A DNA stretch of 64,000 bases from Bacteroidota bacterium (lineage in GTDB: Bacteria > Bacteroidota > Bacteroidia > AKYH767-A > 2013-40CM-41-45): positions 62,001 through 126,000 of the forward strand of contig JADKJP010000005.1 of NCBI GenBank assembly GCA_016720935.1, in the 5' to 3' direction. How positions within the stretch are numbered: position 1 is the first letter of the stretch; each line of letters starts with the position of its first letter. Below are positions 19,888 through 28,607 of this stretch, one piece after another. Under the pieces are notes generated by a model. It made no database searches. It was given only the letters and a program-made list of their open reading frames with translations, and was not told the DNA's origin. Position numbers and translations under genes: made by a program.

Positions 19888-21030
19888 TGCCGAGTGAATC
19901 TGTTTTGATGAATATTATTTCAGAATGCCCTGATTCGCTTCTTGTATAGCCAAGCGTACAAAATCCCTGATCCTGAGTTTCGACAAGATTGCTTGCAATA
20001 TCCAGGATGGATCCGCCATAGATTCTGTCCCACAGAATATTTCCCTCAAGATCGGTTCGGACAAGATGTATTTCTGAATTCTGTACTTCACAGAAAGGAT
20101 TTAAATAATCAAAGGTCTGAGTAGGCCGGTAAATATTGGCGATCATCACATAACCTGAATCGCCCGGTAAATTTACAGGGACAATATCAAGCGGGATGAA
20201 TCCGAGCTCCTTTGACCAGAGTGAATCCCCCAGGCTGTCTGATCTGACCAACCCTAATTTGTAAACTGAAGGCAGAACAGACAATAAGATCCACAGATAT
20301 AACCCGAATCACCTATGGGAAGAATACAGTAGGGAAAATAGTTTATCAAATGTGACCAGCTTCCATTTGTTCCCCCATGCTTCTCCAGGAAGTTTTCATT
20401 GGTGCCTTGATCGTACCTCAGGAGTATGATGCCGCTGTCGTCTGTCTGTTTAAAATCCTGGTGTGTTCCTCCACCGGAAGCGTAGGTATTGGTATAGGTT
20501 GTATCACCTCCATCCGTGATTCCAAAATAAAAAGCATAGTTATCAGGACCTATATCATCAGAATATCCGGCAATAATATATCCACCCGTATCCTGAATCA
20601 AAATATTTGCGAACCCCGTTCCATTCTGGGGATAAGGAAAAGGCTGGTCGTTAGACCAGAGTTTATTACCCGCACTGTCTATCCTGCGACAATATCCATT
20701 AATATCTAATGTGCCAGTCATAATAAATCCGTAATCGGGTGTTTCTTTGATGCAATTAATCTTTGGAAGAGCCGGATAATGAATTGGACCAGTGGAGAGT
20801 GTGTCAGTAAAAGTATTTGTCCACAACGTGTCCCCGGAAAAATCGGTGCGAATAATATAAGCTCCATAACAATTATTCGAAGCAATTACAAAACCTGAAT
20901 CGTGACACATTTGAACAAATGTTCCTTCGACATCACAAGTGCCTCCGAAGGTTTTATTGAATCTAACCTGACCTGATGCGTTTAAATAAAATAAACTGAA
21001 AAAAAGGAGCAGCGTTGAGATGCTTTTCAT
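19877..21030 (-). pseudogene. Secreted propeller-repeat protein, frameshifted, no T9SS domain
   Basis: ATG 21030 starts a signal peptide (MKSISTLLLFFSLFYLNASG) and propeller repeats up to GDSGYICGSY, where the frame is lost near 20270-20284. It resumes one frame over as LPSVYKLGLVRSDSLGDSLW and runs to 19877, ending FIKTDSLGNDH with no sorting domain. The end overlaps the start of the next gene by 11 bp. A single indel explains the break. The missing C-terminal domain suggests either truncation by fusion with the downstream gene or reliance on another anchor. Confidence 0.7.
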
Positions 21031-21363
21031 TTATTCTGAATAAAAAGTACTATGCAAGGTAGCTTTTTATTGAGCATTTTTAAATAAAATAATCAAGCCC
21101 ATTGCAATTGACAGACTCCTTCCTTCTGCAATCCGCATAAATCAATGGTTACCGACATCTTGTCTATGAGAAAGGAATGACATTAATCATCAATAAGATG
21201 TTTTAAATTTTATTTAAATCTGTGAATGTTGCATGAGGTATAAATTTTAATCTCTGAAATCAAAGATATTGTTCTGTTTTAAAGCGAAAAGCCAATAAAC
21301 AGTAGGGAAGCAAGGTTTGAGAAACCGCAATAATCAATTTGATATTGATCATATTTTAATAGC
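21031..21363. other. Divergent intergenic region
   Basis: A/T-rich spacer between two divergent secreted-protein genes. It should hold both promoters, but no clear TAnnTTTG box, repeat, RNA gene or coding sequence was recognised. Confidence 0.4.
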
Positions 21364-24300
21364 ATGTTAGCAGGTAACTTTACATATGACAAAGACCATG
21401 AATTTTTCAAATTAGGGTTATTAATAATTATTTCATGCTTTTCTTTTTCTAAGATAAATGCCCAAACAGTAAAATGGGCCCATGCAGCGACATCACAAGG
21501 TTATGAAGACGGGAATGCGATAACTGCGGATGATTCCGGAAATGTGTATGTCTCAGGGCAGATTGAATATACCACACATTTCGATGGAGGAATGCAACTT
21601 TCTTCCAATGGGATACACGACATCTTTGTTGGTAAATATTCACCTGACGGAACATTAAAATGGGTACGCAATGCAGGCGGTCGTGGAGGAGATGTTGGTT
21701 ATGGAGTTGCTGTTGACAATTTGCATAATTGCTATGCAACCGGTGAAATTGAAGACACTGCTGAATTCTCTTCGACGGTTTCGTTGATTTCAGCAGGCGG
21801 GAATGACATCTTCGTCAGCAAGTACAACACGAATGGGCAACTCGTATGGGCCAAACGATTTGGAAGTACAGAAAGCGACAAAGGTTATTCACTGATGACG
21901 AATTCCAACGGTGATGTTTTTCTTACCGGATTTTATTCTGCGCATATTTATTTCGACAATATTCACCTTACTCCTGCTGGTCTTTCTGATGTTTATACAT
22001 TGAAAATGAATTCAAGCGGTGTTGTTCAATGGGCGAAGAAAGGTGCAGGCACAGGAGAAGATCGCGGTAAGGGAATCACCTTTGATAACAATGGAAATAT
22101 ATATGTGGCAGGTTATTTTACCAACCAGGCAACGTTCTCCGGCACCACAATAACAAACAACGGCACAACCGGTAGTTTTTTGGTAAAGTATGATGCAAAT
22201 GGTCAATTAATATGGATTAAAAGTAATTGCTGCGGTACATCAGAATATGACGGCATAGCAATCGATGAAAATGGATTTGTGTATACTACAGGTTATTTTG
22301 AAGGTTCAGTTACTATCGGAAATACAACCTTGACCTCTTCGGGCAACTCTGATATTTTAATTGTCAAATATGATCCTTCAGGAAATATTATGTGGGCGAA
22401 AAAAGCAGGCGGTCCTTACGAAGATATGGCGAATGGGATTACGCTGGATTCGATGAATCACATGGTCTACATTACCGGGCAACTTGACGATCACGGATAT
22501 TTCGATACACATTATGCAGGAGCGGCAGGCAACAGGGATGTATTCATCGCCGCATATGACCTGAATGGAAATTGTCAATGGGTAAAACCATATGGTGGTA
22601 CACAGAGAGATATAGCCTACGGAATCACCAGTGATCCGGATGGGAACATTTTATGTACAGGGATTTACACCGGAAACGCGACTTTCGGGAGTTATAATTT
22701 AGCTGGTAATTTACTTTCTGATTACTTCATTGAAAAAGTTAGTCCTGCTCCAGTCAATCAGCCAACTATTGCAGCCTCGAATCTCGGTATAAGCAATACA
22801 AATTGCAAAGATCTGTTTTTAAATTTTACTCCGGGCAATGGTATAGGTAGAATTATTATCGCGCATGAAGGTTCAGCTGTACATCAAATACCGGTGAATG
22901 GAACAAACTATGTTGCAAATAGTATTTTCGGGTCAGGAGATAATCTGGGAAGCGGCAACTATGTTGTTTATAAAGGCAGCGGTAATTCCGTGACAGTTGG
23001 CGGACTAACAGAAGGTATAACATATTACTTTTCTGTTTTTGAATACAACGGAGCCGGAAATTTAACTTCTTATCTGACAACAAATCCTCCCGTCGGATCA
23101 AAAAGCAGTGGAACATATTCAGTCAATGCTCAGGCTAGTTCGAATACTCTTTGCGTAAGTGATACCGTAACACTAACAGCTTCAGGAGGCGGAAACTATA
23201 CATGGTCTCCGGCTTCCGGTTTGTCCGCGACAAGTGGAAATAATGTTTTTGCTTTTCCGGTATCCTCTACCATTTACACTGTTACTACAACGATCAATGG
23301 ATGTCAGGTTCAGAATGAATTGACACTTTCTGTCAATCCATTACCTGCCGTCATCTTAACACTCAATAATTCCATTTGTGAAAACGCGAGCCCCTTTGTT
23401 CTCACAGGTGGATCACCAGCAGGCGGCGAATATATCGGCAATGGCATTTCAAACGGAACTTTCGATCCTTCACTTTCCGGTGATGGGCTAATTCCTGTTA
23501 TGTATTCGCACACCGATGGTAACGGATGTTCCAACTCAGCGTTCTCTTCAATCACAGTAAATCAATTGCCGATTGTAACATTCTTAATAAATGATTCAGT
23601 CTGTGAAAACGAAAGTCCGATTGTTTTGAGTGGAGGACTACCCTTGGGAGGAGTTTACACCGGGAACGGGGTGACATCCGGCTTTTTTGATCCATCAATC
23701 TCCGGCACGGGAAATATTCCTGTTGCGTATTCATATACCGATAACAATGGTTGCTCAAACTCTGAGACCTCTTCGATCACAGTTAACCCAATACCTATTG
23801 TTACACTTTTACCAAATAATTCAATCTGCGAAAATGGTAGTCCGGTTACCCTAAGCGGTGGATTCCCTAACGGAGGAGTTTACAGTGGCCCCGGAGTTGT
23901 ATCCGGAATCATTGATCCGGCGATATCCGGCATTGGAAGCATTCCGATTTTGTACACATACACCGATGGAAACGGATGTTCAAATTCTGCTGCTTCAACA
24001 ATAGATGTAAATCCAACTCCGGTTGTTTCATTTTCAATATCTTTTTCACTTTGTGAAAACAGTAGTCCGCTCCTGCTCAGCGGTGGATCACCCTTAGGAG
24101 GAGTCTACGCTGGAAACGGAGTATTGTCAGGATCTTTTTATCCTGCACTGACAGGAAGCGGATCTTTTCCTCTTACATATTCCTACACCGATAACAATGG
24201 TTGTTCCGATTCATCTACTGCATCTATTATCGTGCTTCCACCACCAACCGTTTCAATTGGAAATGATACGAGCATTTGTGATGATAATTCAATTCCATTG

Positions 24301-24726
24301 AATGCCGGAACAGGTTTTTCTTCATACACATGGTCCGATGGCTCCACTTTGTCATCACTCACAATTGACAGCAGTGGAACCGGAACCGGAACCACAGAGG
24401 TCTTTGTGATTGTCGAGAACAGCTCCGGTTGTATGAATTCAGATACGGTTCAAATTACATTTTCTGTATGTACCGGAATTGATGCTGAAACTGCAAATCC
24501 TGCTAATCACATTTATCCGAATCCATTTACCAAAACTTTTTATATGCTCCTTGGCCAACAGGCAACTGTTTATATTTATGATATCAGCGGAAAGCAAGTA
24601 GAAGAACATCTGAGGGTAGTTGGCAATGTAGAATTAGGAGAAGATCTTTCCACAGGATTGTATACAATTATTATTTTTCAGAAAGACAAAAAGACGATCT
24701 TGCGGGTAATTAAAAATAGTAATTGA
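21364..24726 (+). CDS. Large secreted SBBP/Ig-repeat protein with T9SS sorting domain
   Basis: A 1120-aa protein. An N-terminal hydrophobic segment (LGLLIIISCFSFSKINAQ, about 17-34) acts as signal peptide after a longer n-region. Residues about 35-460 are SBBP-type propeller repeats (WAHAATSQGYEDGNAI, GNVYVSGQ). A fibronectin-like linker follows, then an Ig-like/PKD module and four tandem repeats of about 70 residues (SICEN.SP..LSGG, GGVYSGPGVVSG). It ends with a T9SS domain (HIYPNPFTKTFYML, VYIYDISGKQVEEH). By family it is exported and surface-bound. It is the last gene before the tRNA-Cys islands. Confidence 0.9.
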   Translation: MLAGNFTYDKDHEFFKLGLLIIISCFSFSKINAQTVKWAHAATSQGYEDGNAITADDSGNVYVSGQIEYTTHFDGGMQLSSNGIHDIFVGKYSPDGTLKWVRNAGGRGGDVGYGVAVDNLHNCYATGEIEDTAEFSSTVSLISAGGNDIFVSKYNTNGQLVWAKRFGSTESDKGYSLMTNSNGDVFLTGFYSAHIYFDNIHLTPAGLSDVYTLKMNSSGVVQWAKKGAGTGEDRGKGITFDNNGNIYVAGYFTNQATFSGTTITNNGTTGSFLVKYDANGQLIWIKSNCCGTSEYDGIAIDENGFVYTTGYFEGSVTIGNTTLTSSGNSDILIVKYDPSGNIMWAKKAGGPYEDMANGITLDSMNHMVYITGQLDDHGYFDTHYAGAAGNRDVFIAAYDLNGNCQWVKPYGGTQRDIAYGITSDPDGNILCTGIYTGNATFGSYNLAGNLLSDYFIEKVSPAPVNQPTIAASNLGISNTNCKDLFLNFTPGNGIGRIIIAHEGSAVHQIPVNGTNYVANSIFGSGDNLGSGNYVVYKGSGNSVTVGGLTEGITYYFSVFEYNGAGNLTSYLTTNPPVGSKSSGTYSVNAQASSNTLCVSDTVTLTASGGGNYTWSPASGLSATSGNNVFAFPVSSTIYTVTTTINGCQVQNELTLSVNPLPAVILTLNNSICENASPFVLTGGSPAGGEYIGNGISNGTFDPSLSGDGLIPVMYSHTDGNGCSNSAFSSITVNQLPIVTFLINDSVCENESPIVLSGGLPLGGVYTGNGVTSGFFDPSISGTGNIPVAYSYTDNNGCSNSETSSITVNPIPIVTLLPNNSICENGSPVTLSGGFPNGGVYSGPGVVSGIIDPAISGIGSIPILYTYTDGNGCSNSAASTIDVNPTPVVSFSISFSLCENSSPLLLSGGSPLGGVYAGNGVLSGSFYPALTGSGSFPLTYSYTDNNGCSDSSTASIIVLPPPTVSIGNDTSICDDNSIPLNAGTGFSSYTWSDGSTLSSLTIDSSGTGTGTTEVFVIVENSSGCMNSDTVQITFSVCTGIDAETANPANHIYPNPFTKTFYMLLGQQATVYIYDISGKQVEEHLRVVGNVELGEDLSTGLYTIIIFQKDKKTILRVIKNSN
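23341..24235 (+). repeat. Four tandem ~222-bp coding repeats
   Basis: Four direct repeats in the gene at 21364-24726 encode the Ig-like units that start with 'PNNSICENGSP' and end with 'YTDGNGCSN'. Copies are about equally long and clearly related at DNA level, a common source of length variation in surface proteins. Confidence 0.75.
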
Positions 24727-25005
24727 AACTAAAACACAATTAGATCAAACGCTATTTTTCGATACAGATAAATTTTTAGATTAGATTTAGGGATAGTGTA
24801 ATTGAAATGAGAAAATCTCCCTTATCAGTTGATCCTTGATTACCGAAATAACCTGATTAAAGTATAAGTCCGTTTCGTTCCATTTATTTGATAGTGGTTG
24901 GATCAAATAAGTTCAGTATCCTGAAGATCCTTTTATCAGACAAATCCTGGTTCAGACATTGTTGTATGGGAATGCTGACGGATGCAATGGGTTATAAAAA
25001 GCAAA

Positions 25006-25032
25006 AAGCCTCATTCTTGCGAAATGAGGCTT
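25006..25032. terminator. Hairpin at the left end of island A, copied at 36268
   Basis: AAGCCTCATT / AATGAGGCTT stem with a 7-nt loop. The hairpin and about 60 bp of its surroundings, up to the tRNA-Cys remnant at 25058, are repeated almost exactly at 36256-36347. Confidence 0.65.
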
Positions 25033-25057
25033 AATGGCTTCTAATGAATTGAAATTG

Positions 25058-25086
25058 GAGGTCCAGAGCGGATCTGAACCGCTGTA
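25058..25086 (-). repeat. tRNA-Cys 3'-end remnant (attachment-site-like repeat, left end of island A)
   Basis: 29 bp matching the T arm and acceptor 3' end of the tRNA-Cys gene at 50474-50544 with two mismatches. The similarity resumes in CAGACTTCT at 25098-25106, but the anticodon arm is altered and the 5' half is absent, so this is not a working tRNA. Confidence 0.75.
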
Positions 25087-25127
25087 TCCCGATAGGACAG
25101 ACTTCTTCCAAACCCTTAGTAATTAAA

Positions 25128-25156
25128 AAAGCGCCTGAAAAAATTTCAGGCGCTTT
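25128..25156. terminator. Strong bidirectional terminator hairpin
   Basis: AAAGCGCCTGAAA / TTTCAGGCGCTTT stem of 13 bp with a 3-nt loop, A-rich before and T-rich after. It lies between two tRNA-Cys remnants. Confidence 0.75.
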
Positions 25157-25162
25157 AATTTG

Positions 25163-25179
25163 GAGGTCCCGAGCGGATT
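25163..25179 (-). repeat. Second short tRNA-Cys 3'-end remnant
   Basis: GAGGTCCCGAGCGGATT is identical to the 3' end of the tRNA-Cys gene; the match then stops. It suggests more than one integration or excision event at this site. Confidence 0.65.
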
Positions 25180-25357
25180 CGCCCGGGTTTTATATGCTCT
25201 TGGTTTGCTTGCCGATGCGGAGAGGGGTTTTGAAAAGCGAGTCGTTAGCGAAACGTTTTAGGGCTAGAATTAGTGAAATTTTGACAAAAAGGATGTTTTA
25301 AATATTCTCTTTTTCTTTGGCTAAAGTTAATTTGAAAGAAATTGTCAAAGAATTTAT

Positions 25358-25387
25358 TTTGTTTAGGTAATATATATATTACCTTTG
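25358..25387 (+). promoter_or_regulatory. hicAB promoter with overlapping palindromic operator
   Basis: TTTG at 25358-25361 and TACCTTTG at 25380-25387, 18 bp apart, fit the Bacteroidota -33/-7 promoter. The perfect 18-bp palindrome GGTAATATATATATTACC (25366-25383) lies between and over the -7 box, five bases before the hicA ATG region, as expected for an autorepressor site. The HTH-bearing HicB is the likely binder. Confidence 0.65.
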
Positions 25388-25391
25388 CTAA

Positions 25392-25577
25392 ATGAAGTAC
25401 AATGAATTTCTGAGGATTCTTAAAAAAGATGGGTGGTACATTCTAAGAGTTGAAGGCAGTCACCATATCATGGCTCATCCTACAAAGAAATGCACAATCA
25501 CAGTACCGGTACATGGAAGCAAGGAAATTGGAAAAGGGCTAGCGAATAAAATACTTAAGGCTGCAGGACTAAAGTAA
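25392..25577 (+). CDS. hicA: HicA mRNA interferase toxin
   Basis: A 61-aa protein with the double-stranded RNA-binding-like fold of HicA. The catalytic His is in GSHHIMAHP (His24), and the C-terminus has the usual basic GKGLANKILKAAGLK. Family members cut mRNA on ribosomes. The gene precedes hicB by 53 bp and shares its promoter. It is the first gene of island A and appears intact. Confidence 0.92.
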   Translation: MKYNEFLRILKKDGWYILRVEGSHHIMAHPTKKCTITVPVHGSKEIGKGLANKILKAAGLK

Positions 25578-25630
25578 ATGTGGCATTCATTAAATAGCAA
25601 AATAAGTTTCAAGTAACTAATTCAGAAAAA

Positions 25631-26014
25631 ATGAAAATTAAGATAATTATAGAAAAAACAAGTGATGGTTTTTCTGCTTATGCAGAGAAGGTTTCGCTCC
25701 CTGTTGGTACAATGGGCGATTCAATTGAGGAGATTCGAAAAAACATGATCGATGCATTGAATCTTCATCAGAAGCATCATCATAAAGCTTTGTTCAAAGA
25801 AGCCGATCTGGATTTTCAATTCGATCTGGCGTCCTTTTTTGCATACTACAAAGTAATCAATGCAAAAGCACTTGGAGAAAGAATAGGCATGCATCAATCA
25901 TTGCTTGCTCAATACATCTCCGGTAAAAAGAAACCTTCTACACGTCAGGTTGAGCGTATTATGGAAGGAATACAAGAAGTGGCACATGAACTAATTAGGT
26001 TGAAGATTGCCTGA
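25631..26014 (+). CDS. hicB: HicB antitoxin with HTH domain
   Basis: A 127-aa protein with an N-terminal HicB-type partial RNase H fold (IIIEKTSDGFSAYAEKVSLP, SIEEIRKNMIDAL) and a C-terminal HTH (INAKALGERIGMHQSLLAQY, ISGKKKPSTRQ). By family it binds and blocks HicA and represses the operon, probably at the palindrome at 25366-25383. Confidence 0.92.
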   Translation: MKIKIIIEKTSDGFSAYAEKVSLPVGTMGDSIEEIRKNMIDALNLHQKHHHKALFKEADLDFQFDLASFFAYYKVINAKALGERIGMHQSLLAQYISGKKKPSTRQVERIMEGIQEVAHELIRLKIA

Positions 26015-26078
26015 GGGCGAATATTTTTACTTTTAACAATAAAATTCCATCTTCATTCTTAGACTTCGCTGGTTCAAA

Positions 26079-26144
26079 CCTCGCTCGGCGGAATCTTTGC
26101 GCGTAAGACTGTGCGTTAGGGGATTCCGCCGCACACAGTACTTC
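26079..26144 (+). repeat. Left inverted terminal hairpin of the RAYT unit
   Basis: 66 bp beginning CCTCGCTCGGCGGAAT and ending ACACAGTACTTC. It is the inverted, about 85 percent similar, counterpart of 27021-27086. Each copy is itself a hairpin (CGGCGGAAT ... ATTCCGCCG), like REP sequences. Confidence 0.85.
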
Positions 26145-26429
26145 AATATCATTTTCATTTGTATTTATTCATTTCATATTTTTGTTGCTGCAATTTCTCT
26201 ATAGAATGTTGAAGCCAATTTAATCAAATTCTTTTTAATGGAATCAACGAATGGTTATACCTTGTGATAAACGGAATCTTTAAAAGAAATTGTGTCTGTA
26301 GAATAATGCAAAAAGGTATGGGTTGAAAGACCTTTTTTTTAATACAACTTATTTCTCATTGAATTTCCTAATTAAAGATCCTTCATTTGTTGGTTGCAAT
26401 TGGTTAGTGTCAGACCGCATCTTTGCACG

Positions 26430-26993
26430 ATGCCAAATGCCTATCAGATACACAAACAAGAGGGCGCCTATTTCATGACATTGACCACTGTTGAATGGGT
26501 CGATGTATTTATCAGAGAAAAATATAAGCAGATGCTCTGTGACAGCATGAACTACTGCGTAGAAAAAAAGGGATTGGAAATATTTTGTTATGTCATTATG
26601 ACCAGTCATATCCATCTGAATGCAAGGGCTAAGAATTCGGATCTGAGTAATGTGATGCGCGACTTTAAGAAATTCACAAGTGGTACGTTAATTAATGAAA
26701 TCCGGCTTGGGCGAGAAAGCCGGAAAGAATGGCTGTTGAAAATATTCGAACAGGGTGGAGAAAAGCAAACAAAAAAATCTGCTCATCAGCTTTGGCAATA
26801 TAACAATCATGCTGAAGAGGTTTACAGCCCCACATTCACCCTTTCGAAAATCAAATACATTCATAATAACCCTGTGATGGAAGGTATTGTCGAGTTTCCT
26901 GAGCAATATTATTACAGCAGTGCCAGAGATTATGCGGGACTAAAGGGACCGGTGAAAGTTTCGGTAATCAACCTGCACAATTTATTTTACTGA
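26430..26993 (+). CDS. REP-associated transposase (Y1_Tnp/HUH family)
   Basis: From ATG 26430 (MPNAYQIHKQEGAYF) the product has 187 residues. The HUH metal-binding motif is HIHLN (MTSHIHLNARAK), followed by the helix NVMRDFKKFTSGTL and the C-terminal IKYIHNNPVMEGIVEFPEQY of Y1-type transposases. ATG 26394 is also in frame, but a CATCTTTG box at 26418-26425 lies between the two, so the later start is preferred. No Tyr is visible in the DFKKFTS helix; the nucleophile may be elsewhere or lost. By family it nicks and joins single strands at REP hairpins. Confidence 0.85.
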   Translation: MPNAYQIHKQEGAYFMTLTTVEWVDVFIREKYKQMLCDSMNYCVEKKGLEIFCYVIMTSHIHLNARAKNSDLSNVMRDFKKFTSGTLINEIRLGRESRKEWLLKIFEQGGEKQTKKSAHQLWQYNNHAEEVYSPTFTLSKIKYIHNNPVMEGIVEFPEQYYYSSARDYAGLKGPVKVSVINLHNLFY

Positions 26994-27020
26994 ATTGAAA
27001 TACATCCATTGAACAACCCG

Positions 27021-27086
27021 GAAGTACTGTGTGCGGCGGAATGCCCCTACACACAGGCCACCGCGCAAACATTCCGCCGAGCGGGG
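27021..27086 (-). repeat. Right inverted terminal hairpin of the RAYT unit
   Basis: 66 bp beginning GAAGTACTGTGTGCGGCGGA and ending GCCGAGCGGGG; inverted relative to 26079-26144 and self-complementary. Confidence 0.85.
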
Positions 27087-27150
27087 CCGTAACGTTTATT
27101 TCGCACCGGTAAACCAACCTTAGTTCAAATAAACCGAAGTTCCAATATTC

Positions 27151-27693
27151 TTAACTCCTGGTCAAGATCTTAGCAGCAATCGTTACCGCATTATTCTCAT
27201 AACCCTTTTCAGGAAGCAGTAGAATTCGGCTCTTGATTTCCGCTGGGCCCCAGAACAACCATCCTTGCTTTTCAAAGTATTTCCGGAGTTCAAGCTCTCT
27301 ATTCCGGTAAATCTTTCCGGCAATTAGTCCGAATGAAATCCTTGTACTTTGCCGGATGTGACCGGATTTGCACCAATCTTGATGTAACCGTTTCGCGAGT
27401 GTTTCACGGTAGTTCTTTGCGGTAAGCAGCTTGTAACGGCCCGCCTGTTCGTCTTGTTGAATTGCTACATGCTCATAAACAACACCGGGACTATCCAGAT
27501 AAGACTTCACTTCAAGCAGGTAGATTGTATCGGTTGTTGTGTTATAAGCCACTATGTCAATCTCCGGCCTTGGCGTTGAAGGTTTGTTGATGATTCTTTT
27601 CTCTTCAGGAGTAAGATCGATCTTTACGGAATGTCTAACCCAATACTTTTCTTCTACCAGAAGCTGGCCAACGATTTGTTCGAATGCGTCCAT
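27151..27693 (-). CDS. PD-(D/E)XK nuclease-like protein
   Basis: From ATG 27693 (MDAFEQIVGQLLVEEKYWVR) the product has 180 residues. RPEIDIVAYN...IYLLEVKSYLDS supplies the D...ExK core of restriction-endonuclease-like nucleases. AGGAAAAAGG just upstream supports this start over ATG 27717. No methylase or other defence partner adjoins it. The role is inferred: DNA cleavage or repair, perhaps defence cargo of island A. It is one of the few intact genes there. Confidence 0.7.
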   Translation of the reverse strand: MDAFEQIVGQLLVEEKYWVRHSVKIDLTPEEKRIINKPSTPRPEIDIVAYNTTTDTIYLLEVKSYLDSPGVVYEHVAIQQDEQAGRYKLLTAKNYRETLAKRLHQDWCKSGHIRQSTRISFGLIAGKIYRNRELELRKYFEKQGWLFWGPAEIKSRILLLPEKGYENNAVTIAAKILTRS

Positions 27694-27927
27694 GTCCTTT
27701 TTCCTGTAAGAATACATGGGCGAGCTGGCGGGTGCAATGGGTTAGTTTAAAATTTGGATATTGTTATCGAGTGGAGATTGTTGGTATATAAATCAAATAC
27801 CATAATCTTAAGAATTATCCATATTTGAAACAATTCTACCGGAATCCAATGAAAGGATGCAGTCAATGTAAGTTCTTCTTCAAGTTTAAAACACTTTTAA
27901 TTCTTTATATTTAGCAAAAATGAACCG

Positions 27928-28607
27928 ATGAAGATATTGATTGTTGAAGATGAACGATCATTGTTAGAAGTAATTGTTAAGTATCTCTCAGGTGAAGGCT
28001 ATATTTGTGATACTGCTGAAGATTATCATACTGCTTCAGATAAAATACAACACTACGACTATGATTGTATAATTGTTGATATTAACATTCCAAATGGTTC
28101 AGGATTTCAGGTAATTGAAGAATTAAAAAAAGTAAACTTAGAATCTGCGATTCTAATTATTTCAGCACAGCATTCTTTAGAGGACAAAATAAAAGGTCTG
28201 CAATTGGGTTCGGATGATTATTTAACAAAACCATTTCATCTACCAGAACTCAATGCACGAATTCAAGCAATATTAAGACGTAAAAAGATATGATGGTAGT
28301 AATATTTTAGTTTTCAATGAAATTAGAATAGATCTATTAGCGAAACGAGCATTTGCTAATGACAAGGAACTCTTGTTAACTTTAAAGGAGTATGATTTAC
28401 TTCTCTATTTTCTTTTCGAATAAAAACAGGATTATTTCCAAAAGTGCTATAGTGGAACATCTGTGGGAGGACAACGTTGATCAAGCAGATACTTATAATT
28501 TTCTTTATACTCATATAAAAAATCTTCGAAGGAAATTATTAGAAAATGGATGTGCGGATTATATACGAACTGTTTATCGTATGGGCTATAATTTCAAGAC
28601 GACATGA
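27928..28607 (+). pseudogene. OmpR-family response regulator, two frameshifts
   Basis: The receiver is intact (IVEDERSLLEVIV, CIIVDINIPNGSG with the phospho-Asp, DDYLTKPFHLPE) but ends at RRKKI near 28293. In another frame the text continues YDGSNILVFNEIRIDLLAKR up to DLLLYFL, and in a third NKNRIISKSAIVEHLWEDN to GYNFKTT, the winged-helix output domain. Two indels (about 28290 and 28417) explain all three pieces. The stop overlaps the kinase ATG (ATGA). Confidence 0.85.

Larger units (their letters stand above)
26079..27086 (+). mobile_element. RAYT (REP-associated tyrosine transposase) unit with inverted hairpin ends
   Basis: About 1 kb bounded by the inverted hairpins 26079-26144 and 27021-27086 with a single transposase gene inside. 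The arrangement matches the known association of RAYT genes with flanking REP palindromes. The interior also has a short hairpin before the gene (26309-26340, AAAAAGGT / ACCTTTTT). Confidence 0.75.

Noticed and set aside
23552..24395. Minus-strand frames opposite the Ig-repeat section
   Set aside because: They recur with the coding repeats, as expected for shadows of a repetitive gene.
25058..25110. A second complete tRNA gene at the left island end
   Set aside because: The T arm and acceptor 3' strand are present but the D arm and 5' acceptor strand are missing.
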